DNA of 15,887 nucleotides from JBEIFW01 sp044370695 (GCA_044370695.1 JBILVB010000091.1:1-15887); one strand, 5' to 3'. Shown: positions 8,666 to 15,887, counted from the first letter of the stretch. Numbers and translations: made by a program. Notes: a model not told the origin generated them from the letters alone.

Positions 8666-9193
8666 ATGGCCGCCCCCAAGTTCGTCCCCGTCCCGCCCAC
8701 CGACCGGGCCCGCGGTTACGAGTCACCCGACCACGTGCCCGATTCCTGGCGGCCCGACCGGCCCGCCGAGATCCGAGGTCGCCAGCCCCAGGGATCCCGA
8801 CTGGGTTTCCAGGGTCCCGATCAAGGGTTCGGCATCAAGATCGCCGAATCGTTCCGCAGCAAGGTCCACGCCAGCTCCACCGAATCGGTCGAGGACGCCC
8901 TGCGCGGAGCTCTGCTGATCGGTCTGCGCCGGGCGTCGCTGTTCGGACGGGCCCCGGTGGTCCACGACCTGTCGATAGCGCTCACGATGTGGGGCTGGCT
9001 CGACCCCGCACCCCCGGCCGAGCTGCTCGCGGCTCGTCGGGCCGCCTTCGCCGGGGTGGCGAACACCGCCCACCACTACGAGCAGGGCCGCGCCCTGGTC
9101 GACCAGGTGCCGGAGGCGACCCTGCGGATGACCCCGCAGCAGGTGTCGACCGCCTACCCGGGGCGCTGGCGGGACCTCACCGGCGCCCACTGA
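8666..9193 (+). CDS. Conserved protein of unknown function next to cimA
   Basis: This is a 175-residue soluble protein with no signal peptide and no membrane segment. The first 55 residues are rich in Pro, Arg, Asp and Gly (YESPDHVPDSWRPDRPAE) and look extended. The rest (about 60-150) is predicted helical, with a stretch FRSKVHASSTESVEDALRGA and a hydrophobic SIALTMWGWL. I do not recognise a catalytic motif. The ATG lies 7 bases after the cimA stop without a clear Shine-Dalgarno, so translation is probably coupled to cimA. Its last 40 bases overlap the 3' end of the convergent DUF3054 gene. Codon use matches the neighbours, supporting a real gene. The reading frame is open further upstream inside cimA, but that part is an out-of-frame shadow. 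Confidence 0.7.
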   Translation: MAAPKFVPVPPTDRARGYESPDHVPDSWRPDRPAEIRGRQPQGSRLGFQGPDQGFGIKIAESFRSKVHASSTESVEDALRGALLIGLRRASLFGRAPVVHDLSIALTMWGWLDPAPPAELLAARRAAFAGVANTAHHYEQGRALVDQVPEATLRMTPQQVSTAYPGRWRDLTGAH

Positions 9194-9543
9194 GGGCCCA
9201 CGGCGCGCACCAGGAGCCGCCAGCCCACCAGCGCCGCGCCGGTGAACGCAGTCGCCACCACGAGGAAGCCGGGGGCAAGACCTCGGTCCCAGACGAGCGC
9301 CCGCAGCGTGAAGCCCGTCGCCAGCGTGATCAACCACGCCGGTATGGCGGGACGCCACGCCGTCGGGTGGCGCCAGAGCCGGGTGACCGACCATCCGGCC
9401 GCCAGACCGATCAGGAACGGCGCCGCCACGGTGACGACGTCGGCCACGGCATCGCCGGTGCCGTGCGAGCGGCGACCGGCGAGCGCGAACCCGACCAGCA
9501 CCGCCACGTCGATCACGCCGGCGACCGCAGCGCGGCGGTTCAT
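9154..9543 (-). CDS. DUF3054 family membrane protein
   Basis: This is a 129-residue protein with four predicted membrane helices (about 7-23, 35-54, 66-84, 90-112). Length, topology and the pattern of the third and fourth helices (PAWLITLATGFTLRALVWDRG) fit the DUF3054 family, which is common in actinobacteria and has no assigned function. The ATG overlaps the TGA of the P450 gene in an ATGA (9540-9543), so translation is coupled and it is the last gene of the thiolase-P450 operon. The 3' end overlaps the convergent gene by 40 bases, leaving no room for a separate terminator. Confidence 0.8.
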   Translation of the reverse strand: MNRRAAVAGVIDVAVLVGFALAGRRSHGTGDAVADVVTVAAPFLIGLAAGWSVTRLWRHPTAWRPAIPAWLITLATGFTLRALVWDRGLAPGFLVVATAFTGAALVGWRLLVRAVGPQWAPVRSRQRPG

Positions 9544-10769
9544 GCGAGGCGCACGGGCAGGGTGCGCAGCCCACGGCCGAGCAGGGTGCCGCCGTGCTCG
9601 AGGGAATCGGTCGCCAACTCGATCGTCCCGAAGCGCCGCAGCAGGCCGTCGAACGCGATCGTGGACTCGAGTCGTGCGAGCGGAGCACCGAGGCAGAAGT
9701 GCAGCCCGTAGCCGAAGCCGACGTGCTTGGCTGCGTCCGCACGATCGAGCCGCAGCACGTCGGCGTCGTGTCCCCAGAACGCCGGGTCACGGTTCGCCGA
9801 CGCCACGCCGAGGAACACGGTCTGACCGGCACGCAGGGACTGACCGTGGCGGTCGTGGTCGCGAGCGACGATGCGCACCATCAGCTTGGTCGATCCGTCG
9901 TAGCGCTGGAGCTCCTCGCCTGCGCCGGCGATCGCATCGTGGTGATCCCGGAGCCAGCCGAGCTGGTCCGGATGCCGCACGAGTGCGTGGACGGCGTTGC
10001 CGACGAAGTTCGTCGTGGTCTCGTGGCCGCCGAAGAGCAGCAGGGTGAGCGCGCCGACCAACTCGGCCGGGGTCAGACCGTTGCCGTCCTCGCCCCCGGT
10101 GACCGCGATCAGCGCAGAGATGAGGTTGTCCGCCGGCTCCGCGGTGTAGCGATCGATGAGCCACGAGAAGTACTCGGCGAACTGGGCGCTCCCGGCGGCT
10201 GCCGCCTCGGCCTGGTCGGGCCGGTTCGACGCACCGAAGACGATCGCTGCGAGCTGGGCCGACCAGGTCTTGAAGCGATCACGGTCGGCGGGCGGTACGC
10301 CGAGGAGTTCGGCGATCACGATCGCCGGCAGGGGGAAGGCGAAATCGGCGATCAGGTCGACGCTGCCGCGCTCGGCGACGGTGCCGGCCAACCCGTCGCA
10401 CAACTCCTCGACGAGGGACTCGACCCGGGGTCGGAGGCTCTCGACCATCCGGGGGGTGAAGGTGCGCCGCAAGGGTGCCCGCAGCCGCTCGTGATCCGGC
10501 GGGTCGTGGAACACCATCCAGCCGCGCAACAGCTCGAACGTCTGCCCGAGCAGGGAGCGACGGCGCTCGTCGAGGCGCCGTTCGAGCGGCGTGAGTCGGT
10601 CCGAGGAAAGGTTCGTGGCATCCCGGAATCCGGCGTGCACGGCCTCGTAGGTGGACAGGAACCAGGCGTGATGCTCGGGCAGCCAGACGACCGGCCCGGC
10701 CGCCCGCAGCTCGGCATAGACGGCGTAGGGATCGGCGATCGTCGTGGGGTGCAGCAGGTCCGTGATCAC
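9540..10769 (-). CDS. Cytochrome P450 (bacterial class I type)
   Basis: This is a soluble 409-residue cytochrome P450, a heme-thiolate monooxygenase that takes electrons from a ferredoxin and reductase not encoded in this window. The I-helix motif is FGGHETT (246-252), the K-helix ExxR is Glu286-Arg289, and the heme loop is FGYGLHFCLGAP with Cys359 as axial ligand. The segment FHDPPDHERLR (88-98) is the usual C-helix region. All signature residues are intact. The frame is open to 11060, but the upstream part is a shadow of the thiolase; the GTG at 10769 overlaps the thiolase TGA as GTGA (10766-10769), which decides the start. Being coupled to a lipid-transfer-type thiolase suggests oxidation of a fatty acid, sterol or similar acyl substrate. 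I cannot assign a CYP family. Confidence 0.94.
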   Translation of the reverse strand: MITDLLHPTTIADPYAVYAELRAAGPVVWLPEHHAWFLSTYEAVHAGFRDATNLSSDRLTPLERRLDERRRSLLGQTFELLRGWMVFHDPPDHERLRAPLRRTFTPRMVESLRPRVESLVEELCDGLAGTVAERGSVDLIADFAFPLPAIVIAELLGVPPADRDRFKTWSAQLAAIVFGASNRPDQAEAAAAGSAQFAEYFSWLIDRYTAEPADNLISALIAVTGGEDGNGLTPAELVGALTLLLFGGHETTTNFVGNAVHALVRHPDQLGWLRDHHDAIAGAGEELQRYDGSTKLMVRIVARDHDRHGQSLRAGQTVFLGVASANRDPAFWGHDADVLRLDRADAAKHVGFGYGLHFCLGAPLARLESTIAFDGLLRRFGTIELATDSLEHGGTLLGRGLRTLPVRLA

Positions 10770-12043
10770 GTCCCGCGCTCCAGGATCGTGATCGCACACG
10801 CCGCTTCCTCGAGTCCCATCACGCCGCCACCGTTCTCGGCCAGGGCGATTCGAGCCTCGGACACCTGCCGGGCGCCCGCCTCCCCGCGCAGCTGCGTGAC
10901 GAGTTCGTGGATCATCGAGAGCCCGGTCGCCCCGACCGGGTGTCCTTTCGAGACGAGACCCCCGGAGGTGTTCACCGGGATCGGACCGTCGGGTCCGGTC
11001 GCACCTGATGCGACGAACGGGCCGCCCTCGCCCTCCTCGCAGAAGCCGAGCATCTCGCACTGGTAGAGCTCGCAGAACGACGTCGCGTCGTGGACCTCGG
11101 CGACGTCGACGTCGTCCGGGCCGATCCCGGCGAGGCGGTAGGCCCGCTGGGCCGCGTGCCGGGCGAGCGAGGGCTCGTCGATGGCGCGGTACCGGCCGCC
11201 GGCCAGCGCCGTCGCAGCCACCCGGATCGCGCGCGATCGGACGGCGTCGGGAAGGCCGGCGAGGACGTCGTCACCGACCACGATGGCCGCGGCCGCCCCG
11301 TCGCCGATCGGGGCGCACATCGACCGGGTCAAGGGCCAGGACACGACCCGGTCGGCGAGCACGTCGTCCACGGTCATCGCGAAGCGATACTGCGCGTTGG
11401 GGTTGAGGACGCCGTAGGTGTGGTTCTTCGCAGCGCCGGCGGCGATGTGCGCCTGCGTCGTGCCCCACCGCCGCATGTGCACCGCCGCCTGGAGGGCGTA
11501 GGTGTCCATGAACATGGTGCGGCCGGGCCCCTGCTCGAACGTGCACCCGGAATACGCCGCCGCCCGCTCGTACTCGCGAACCAGGCGTGGGAGATCGAAG
11601 TTGTCCACGCCGGCGCCGAAGGAGTCGAACACCTGCTGGCGCACCGCCGGATCGGTGTCGGCGCCGGCCCGGGCGATCTTCTCGACACCGATGGCCAACG
11701 ACATGCGGGCGTCACCGCTGCGGATGTCCTTCACCGCGGCGAACAGCGCCATCGACGCCGTCGCACACGCACCTTCGACGTTGACGACGGGGACGCGCGC
11801 CGGGAACAGACCTTCGTCGACCAGTTCGACGGTGCACACCTGCCCGCGGATGCCACCCTGGCCCCAGGTGTGCATCAGGCAGTTCCCGAACCACACGGAC
11901 TCGAGGTCGACGCCGCCGGAGCCGGCGAGACCGGCATCGTCGAGGACCCCGAGGTAGGCCTCGCGGGTCAGGTCCTTGAAGCTCTCGTCGGTGCGTTTGC
12001 CGAACCGGGACGTCCACGCACCGATGATCCAGGCGTCGCCCAT
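10766..12043 (-). CDS. Thiolase, SCP-x / lipid-transfer type
   Basis: This is a 425-residue thiolase-fold protein. The nucleophile Cys93 lies in VEGACATAS, EVHDAT holds His319 and SKGHPVGATG holds His368. The C-terminal cysteine loop of classical thiolases is replaced by AENGGG (402-407), as in the sterol carrier protein X / lipid-transfer subfamily. Such enzymes cleave or condense acyl-CoA chains, and several act in sterol side-chain degradation, often with a DUF35 partner; no DUF35 gene is seen nearby. The frame is open to 12433, but the ATG at 12043 begins a normal thiolase N-terminus (DAWIIGAWTSRFGK). That ATG has a TAGCAT element 7 bases upstream and sits just after the preceding gene's stop. 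The P450 gene follows with a 4-base overlap. Function as an acetyl-CoA acetyltransferase is possible; the substrate is unknown. Confidence 0.9.
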   Translation of the reverse strand: MGDAWIIGAWTSRFGKRTDESFKDLTREAYLGVLDDAGLAGSGGVDLESVWFGNCLMHTWGQGGIRGQVCTVELVDEGLFPARVPVVNVEGACATASMALFAAVKDIRSGDARMSLAIGVEKIARAGADTDPAVRQQVFDSFGAGVDNFDLPRLVREYERAAAYSGCTFEQGPGRTMFMDTYALQAAVHMRRWGTTQAHIAAGAAKNHTYGVLNPNAQYRFAMTVDDVLADRVVSWPLTRSMCAPIGDGAAAAIVVGDDVLAGLPDAVRSRAIRVAATALAGGRYRAIDEPSLARHAAQRAYRLAGIGPDDVDVAEVHDATSFCELYQCEMLGFCEEGEGGPFVASGATGPDGPIPVNTSGGLVSKGHPVGATGLSMIHELVTQLRGEAGARQVSEARIALAENGGGVMGLEEAACAITILERGT

Positions 12044-12050
12044 CGCCCCA

Positions 12051-12056
12051 ATGCTA
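12051..12056 (-). promoter_or_regulatory. Putative -10 element of the thiolase operon
   Basis: TAGCAT on the minus strand, 7 bases from the ATG at 12043, in the 17-base gap after the preceding gene's stop. There is no Shine-Dalgarno before the ATG. The hexamer is identical to that before ftsH, suggesting a leaderless start of the thiolase-P450-DUF3054 unit even though it directly follows another gene on the same strand. Confidence 0.5.
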
Positions 12057-12060
12057 GGGC

Positions 12061-12870
12061 TCAGCGGGTGACGAGCCCGTGGAGCTCGACGACGGCGACG
12101 GGCACGGCGGTCGTGGTCGTCGTCTCGAGTCCCGGCCCTGGGGCTCCGGCGACGACCGTCGAGATCCGCCACCGGATGGTGGCTCGAGCCGTCCAACGCG
12201 TCGCGCCCTCGATGGCGGGGGTGTGCCGGTAGGTGACCCGGCAGGGGCTGTCGGTGTCGGCGGCCCCGGCGACCCAGGGGCGCCCCGGTCCCGGGCAGGA
12301 GACGGGGCCGTCCCCCCGGGCTCCGTCGCCCGGGTCGAACTCGAGCGCTACCGGCTCCGCCCGGGCGCGGGCGACCGCTCCGGGGACGGCGGCGATCGCC
12401 TCGACCGGCGCCCAGCCGGCCGTCCAGAACCACGTCGGCAACTGCGTGACGCTTCGAGCGGCTGGGGACAACGACACCTCGGGCCGGGGTAGCGCGCGCC
12501 GTACCCGATCGGTGGCGACGTCGGCCAGTACGCCCGGAGCGACCGTCGGCACCCAGACGACCGTGCCCACACCATCACAAACCCGCAGGTAGAGAAGCCA
12601 AAGGATCCCATTACCATCAACCTCTACTACACCTTCAGGCCTGTGGACAGCGTCGGCCGGGGGCGTCCACGAGCACTGTGGAGAACCGTACGCGCCGTTC
12701 GAGAAGCGATGGATCCAGGCATGCACGGCGCCCTGTTCGATGCCCCCGCCACCGCTCGTGTCGGCACCGGCCGTGGGAGCCGACGCCACGCACCCCAGAC
12801 CGATCCCGGCAAGGAGGAGCCCGGTCCGCCAAGCTCGCCGACGGCTCGGCCGTGCGCTCAGCGGTCGCAC
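12061..12870 (-). CDS. Secreted PKD-like protein
   Basis: This is a 269-residue exported protein. Residues 1-36 are a signal peptide: an arginine-rich start (RPSRRRAWR), a hydrophobic core and a likely cleavage after Ala36 (AGA). The mature part has ILWLLYLRVCDGVGTVVWVP (89-108), then SVTQLPTWFWTAGWAPV (140-156) and a PKD-like module (FDPGDG at 178-183, cysteines at 192 and 210, TYRHTP at 213-218). From memory this order resembles a family of actinobacterial secreted proteins of unknown function; PKD folds usually serve extracellular binding. The GTG at 12870 has GAGGG 9 bases upstream (12880-12884) and overlaps the lipoprotein gene by 13 bases, so the two are coupled. Codons 74-101 are unusually A/T-rich at third positions, unlike the rest of the gene. 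Confidence 0.72.
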   Translation of the reverse strand: MRPLSARPSRRRAWRTGLLLAGIGLGCVASAPTAGADTSGGGGIEQGAVHAWIHRFSNGAYGSPQCSWTPPADAVHRPEGVVEVDGNGILWLLYLRVCDGVGTVVWVPTVAPGVLADVATDRVRRALPRPEVSLSPAARSVTQLPTWFWTAGWAPVEAIAAVPGAVARARAEPVALEFDPGDGARGDGPVSCPGPGRPWVAGAADTDSPCRVTYRHTPAIEGATRWTARATIRWRISTVVAGAPGPGLETTTTTAVPVAVVELHGLVTR

Positions 12871-13511
12871 TGGTCCGCACCCTCGTACCACGAGAGCTCC
12901 TCGACCTCCGCCCGGCGCCATCCGCTCGGCCCGGGTACGAGCACCACCCGGCGACGCACCGTCGCCAGCGTGTCGTCGAGCACGACCCGCTCCCCCGGCA
13001 CCGGTCCGGGTCGGTACAGGATCCCGTCGCTCGCCGTGCAGCTCTCCACCTCGACGGCGCCGTCGGGCCGCCGCCGTCCCCGCTCGACCACGGTCCGATC
13101 GATCGTCCGTGGCCCGGGGGCAACACGCCAGCCGGCCCGCCGCCATCGCTCGATCTCGGCGATCCACCGGTCTGCCACCGGGCCGGTGGCGAACGCCCGC
13201 AACGACTCCGGATCCGTGTCCGGAAGTCCTCGCACCACGCCGAGGTAGCGGTGCTCGGACGCCAGGAAATCGCGCACCGCCGACGCCACCTCGTCGGCAT
13301 CGGGATCGGGCGGCGGGACCTCGACCGGTGTCGCCGCCGTGAGCGACACCGGCGACGATCCGGGCGCACCGTGCAGCCATGCACTCGGAGGCGGACCCGG
13401 GCGAAACGACTCGACAGCGTCGGCTCGGTCCGTCTCGAGACCGCTCGCCCCGGCGCACGAGGCCACCCACACGAGGACCCCGAGGACTGCCGACGGGCTC
13501 CCCGGCCGCAT
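12858..13511 (-). CDS. Putative lipoprotein of unknown function
   Basis: This is a 217-residue protein with a short hydrophobic leader and a lipobox VASC, with Cys19 as the probable lipidated residue. The next 50 residues are Pro/Ser/Ala-rich and probably a flexible tether. A folded domain (about 70-215) follows, with EVASAVRDFLASEHRYLGVVRG, RWIAEIERWRRAGWRV and a strand-rich C-terminus ending EELSWYEGADQCDR. The helix-then-strand pattern, around a possible substrate cavity, faintly recalls SnoaL/NTF2-like extracytoplasmic domains; this is a guess. I do not recognise the family. The ATG at 13511 follows a GACGCT hexamer by 6 bases and has no Shine-Dalgarno. The gene overlaps the secreted PKD-like gene, so the two proteins probably work together outside the membrane. 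Confidence 0.68.
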   Translation of the reverse strand: MRPGSPSAVLGVLVWVASCAGASGLETDRADAVESFRPGPPPSAWLHGAPGSSPVSLTAATPVEVPPPDPDADEVASAVRDFLASEHRYLGVVRGLPDTDPESLRAFATGPVADRWIAEIERWRRAGWRVAPGPRTIDRTVVERGRRRPDGAVEVESCTASDGILYRPGPVPGERVVLDDTLATVRRRVVLVPGPSGWRRAEVEELSWYEGADQCDR

Positions 13512-13517
13512 GGGGAA

Positions 13518-13523
13518 AGCGTC
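13518..13523 (-). promoter_or_regulatory. Possible -10 element of the lipoprotein gene
   Basis: GACGCT on the minus strand, 6 bases before the ATG at 13511. It keeps the A2 and T6 positions of TANNNT but lacks the first T. It is nearly the same hexamer as TACGCT before the divergent dehydrogenase gene. No -35 box is clear. Confidence 0.3.
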
Positions 13524-13558
13524 GCGAATCGAGCGCAGGCGGGCTTCCGGTCCGTCGC

Positions 13559-13568
13559 AAGGATCCTT
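13559..13568. promoter_or_regulatory. Palindrome between divergent promoters
   Basis: AAGGATCCTT is a perfect 10-base palindrome in the 80-base gap between the lipoprotein and dehydrogenase genes. It overlaps the place where the dehydrogenase -35 would lie. GGTCC occurs on each side (13549-13553 and 13571-13575), 22 bases apart. It may be an operator, but a 10-base palindrome can occur by chance. Confidence 0.25.
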
Positions 13569-13579
13569 CAGGTCCTGCC

Positions 13580-13585
13580 TACGCT
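13580..13585 (+). promoter_or_regulatory. Putative -10 element of the dehydrogenase gene
   Basis: TACGCT followed by six bases and then GTG at 13592, the same geometry as ftsH. There is no Shine-Dalgarno before the GTG. It supports the GTG as the start and a leaderless transcript. Confidence 0.5.
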
Positions 13586-13591
13586 GCAGCG

Positions 13592-15887
13592 GTGACACCA
13601 CACGTCCGGGATGTCGTGCGGGGTGGACCGAGAGCGATCGACGCCGACGACCTCGCCGTCGCCGCTGCCGTGGCCGAGTCCGGCCGGAGCCGGGCCGAGC
13701 TGCAGGCCCCCACCGTGGCTGCACCACGCTGCCGGCTCTGGAGCCGCCGAGCCGTCGTGCTGTCCGAGGTGCTCCCCCTGCTCGATCGCCTCGGGGTCTC
13801 GGTCACCGACGAGCGTGCTTACGTCATCGACGCCGGCGGCGATGCGCCGGTGAGCGTCGTGCTCTCCGATCTCGGTCTGCGACCACTCGTTGCCACGCCC
13901 GAGCCGTCGGTCGCCGCCACCTGGGAACAGGCCGTCGCTGCGGTGTGGGACGGCGAGGCCGTCGACGACGGGCTCAACCGTCTGGTGCTGGCCGGGGGCC
14001 TCACCCTGCGAGACGTCCAAGTCGTACGGGCCTATGCCCACTGGATCCGCCAGGCGCTCGTGCCCCACTCCCTCGCCACGATCGAGCGAACGCTGGTCGA
14101 GCACGCCGAATTGACTGCGGCGATGGTCCGGCTGTTCGACTGCCGCTTCGATCCTGCCCGGTCCGCCGCAGGGATTCCCCCCCAGCTCCTGGCGCAGTTG
14201 CGCACCGGGATCGACGCCGTCGAGCGGCTCGACCACGACCGGATCCTGCGGGCCGTCCTCGCCTCCATCCAAGCGACGGTACGGACGAACGCCTTCCGGA
14301 CCGACGATCCGCTCGATCTCGGTCCTCGGCGCCGAGGCCTGGCCCTCAAGTTCGATCCCTCACAGCTCAGCGACCTCCCGCTACCCCGTCCGTTCCGTGA
14401 GGTGTGGGTGTCCGGCCGCGACGTCCAGGGTGTCCACCTCCGGGGTGGCCCGGTCGCTCGGGGTGGGCTGCGTGCGAGCGACCGTGCCGACGACCTTCGA
14501 ACGGAGATCCTCGGGCTGATGCGGACCCAGATGGCGAAGAACACCGTCATCGTCCCGGTGGGGGCCAAGGGTGGGTTCGTCCTGACCGCACCGCCGGAGG
14601 AGCCCGCGTCGCGAGCGAACGCCGTACGAGAGGCCTATCGCACCTTCGTCGCTGCCCTTCTCGACGTCACCGACTCCCTGGCCGGTGACGTCGTCGTCCC
14701 GCCCCCCGGCGTCGTACGCCACGACGGGGACGATCCGTATCTCGTGGTGGCCGCCGACAAGGGCACCGCTGCACTCAGCGACGAAGGCAACGCGATCGCC
14801 ACCCGCTACGGCTTCTGGCTCGGCGACGCGTTCGCGTCGGGCGGCAGCACGGGCTACGACCACAAGGCACTCGGGATCACGGCCCGCGGCGCATGGGAGA
14901 GCGTTCGGGCGCACGGCCGACACCTCGGTGTCGACCCGGACACCGAGACACTCACGGTGGTGGGTATCGGCGATCTCTCCGGCGACGTGTTCGGCAACGG
15001 CATGCTCCGGTCCGACGCCCTGCGGCTCGTCGCTGCGTTCGACCACCGCCACGTTTTCCTCGACCCCGACCCCGACCCCGTGGCCGCCGCAACCGAGCGC
15101 CGCCGGATGGTTGCACTCCCGCGGTCGAGTTGGCTCGACTACGACCCCGACGCCATCTCGCCTGGCGGGGGCGTGTGGCCTCGTTCGGCCAAGTCGATCC
15201 CACTCAGCGAGCGAGTACGCCAGGTTCTCCAGGTCGACGTGGAGGAACTCACGCCCGACGAACTCGTACGAGCGATCCTGCGGGCGCCGGTCGACCTGCT
15301 CTGGAACGGCGGAATCGGAACCTTCGTCAAGGCTTCGGAGGAGACCGACGACGAGGTCGGCGACCATGCCAACGATTCGGTCCGGATCCAGGGTCGGGAG
15401 CTTCGCTGCCGGATGGTCGCTGAGGGGGGCAACCTCGGGTTCACCCAGCGGGCGAGGGTCGAGTACTCGCTGGCCGGCGGTCTGATCAACACCGACGCCA
15501 TCGACAACTCGGCGGGCGTCGACTGTTCCGACCACGAGGTCAACCTGAAGATCCTCCTCGACGCTGCGGTGCACGCCGGCCGGCTCGACCGATCGAGTCG
15601 GAATCGCCTCCTGGCAGACCTTACCGACGAGGTGGCCGAGACGGTTCTCGACGACAATCGGGCACAGGTGACGGCGCTCGCCGTCGCCCGCCGGCAGGCC
15701 GGGCCGATGGCTGCGGTCCACGCTCGACAGCTCGCAGCCCGGGCACCGCAGTTGGCCGGACACGCACTCCCGGACGATGCCGAACTCGCCCGCCGCGCGC
15801 GGTCCGGTGCCGGACTGACGAGCCCGGAGTTCGCCGTGCTCTTGGCCGACGTGAAGTCGAGCGCAACCGTCGAGGTCCTCGCCAGCA
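13592..15887 (+). CDS. NAD-glutamate dehydrogenase, large family, 3' truncated by window
   Basis: The open frame runs 765 codons from a GTG and off the window end. It belongs to the large bacterial NAD-specific glutamate dehydrogenase family (GDH-180 type), which oxidises glutamate to 2-oxoglutarate and ammonia. Visible signatures are NRLVLAGGLTLRDVQVVRAY with HSLATIERTLVEH, then LRGGPVARGGLR (about 283-294), VPVGAKGGF with the catalytic lysine Lys326, a Rossmann VGIGDLSGDVFGNG (about 456-469), LWNGGIGTFVK and AGVDCSDHEVN. In the usual roughly 1600-residue enzymes the catalytic lysine comes several hundred residues later, so this protein lacks most of the N-terminal regulatory region. The frame is open only to 13343 upstream, where the divergent lipoprotein gene lies, so the short N-terminus is not a start-site error. 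A TACGCT element 6 bases before the GTG supports the start. Confidence 0.9.
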   Translation, partial: MTPHVRDVVRGGPRAIDADDLAVAAAVAESGRSRAELQAPTVAAPRCRLWSRRAVVLSEVLPLLDRLGVSVTDERAYVIDAGGDAPVSVVLSDLGLRPLVATPEPSVAATWEQAVAAVWDGEAVDDGLNRLVLAGGLTLRDVQVVRAYAHWIRQALVPHSLATIERTLVEHAELTAAMVRLFDCRFDPARSAAGIPPQLLAQLRTGIDAVERLDHDRILRAVLASIQATVRTNAFRTDDPLDLGPRRRGLALKFDPSQLSDLPLPRPFREVWVSGRDVQGVHLRGGPVARGGLRASDRADDLRTEILGLMRTQMAKNTVIVPVGAKGGFVLTAPPEEPASRANAVREAYRTFVAALLDVTDSLAGDVVVPPPGVVRHDGDDPYLVVAADKGTAALSDEGNAIATRYGFWLGDAFASGGSTGYDHKALGITARGAWESVRAHGRHLGVDPDTETLTVVGIGDLSGDVFGNGMLRSDALRLVAAFDHRHVFLDPDPDPVAAATERRRMVALPRSSWLDYDPDAISPGGGVWPRSAKSIPLSERVRQVLQVDVEELTPDELVRAILRAPVDLLWNGGIGTFVKASEETDDEVGDHANDSVRIQGRELRCRMVAEGGNLGFTQRARVEYSLAGGLINTDAIDNSAGVDCSDHEVNLKILLDAAVHAGRLDRSSRNRLLADLTDEVAETVLDDNRAQVTALAVARRQAGPMAAVHARQLAARAPQLAGHALPDDAELARRARSGAGLTSPEFAVLLADVKSSATVEVLAS

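Noticed and set aside
10770..11060. Upstream extension of the P450 frame
   Set aside because: It lies inside the thiolase gene in another frame; the GTGA overlap marks the true start.
12566..12655. A peptide-like plus-strand reading of the A/T-rich patch in the PKD-like gene
   Set aside because: The plus-strand frame has no start signal or homologous context, and the minus-strand reading fits the surrounding protein.
14381..15763. 460-residue minus-strand ORF over the dehydrogenase
   Set aside because: It is antisense to conserved glutamate dehydrogenase motifs; a shadow frame.

Overview
The window is high-GC DNA (about 68-70 %) with strong G/C third-position bias, GTG and ATG starts, an actinobacterial DUF3499 protein, a DUF3054 membrane protein and a citramalate-synthase route to isoleucine. 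This gene mix suggests an actinobacterium. Acidimicrobiia (Ilumatobacter-like) is my best guess, from general resemblance only. No rRNA, tRNA, CRISPR array, insertion sequence or phage gene is visible, and the region looks like core chromosome.

Layout. (1) Positions 2-3809, minus strand: a small cysteine-containing DUF3499 protein, a CPBP intramembrane protease and a large GT-C-like polytopic membrane protein, read in that order. (2) Positions 3919-9193, plus strand, divergent from the first group: ftsH, ilvE, cimA and a small conserved protein of unknown function. (3) Positions 9154-13511, minus strand: a lipoprotein and a secreted PKD-like protein that overlap by 13 bases, then a lipid-transfer-type thiolase, a cytochrome P450 and a DUF3054 membrane protein. 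The last three are joined by two 4-base stop/start overlaps. (4) Positions 13592 to the window end, plus strand: an NAD-glutamate dehydrogenase of the large bacterial family with a shortened N-terminus, cut off by the window edge.

How the genes work together. cimA and ilvE form a threonine-independent isoleucine module: CimA makes citramalate from pyruvate and acetyl-CoA, and IlvE does the final transamination. The 222-base gap between them is the most interesting spot. It carries a promoter-like sequence, a 12-codon leader ORF (VTLCFGTIITIR) with three isoleucine codons, a perfect 9-bp hairpin that begins in the leader stop codon, and an intrinsic terminator with a T-tract. Together these look like an isoleucine-responsive transcription attenuator of cimA that appears to start on a leaderless transcript. 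The thiolase-P450-DUF3054 operon suggests catabolism or modification of a lipid or sterol-like acyl-CoA, but the substrate cannot be read from the sequence.

A second pattern runs through the window. Many transcription-unit heads have a TANNNT-like hexamer 6-8 bases before the start codon and no Shine-Dalgarno sequence, as expected for leaderless mRNAs. Genes inside operons instead have a Shine-Dalgarno or a stop/start overlap.
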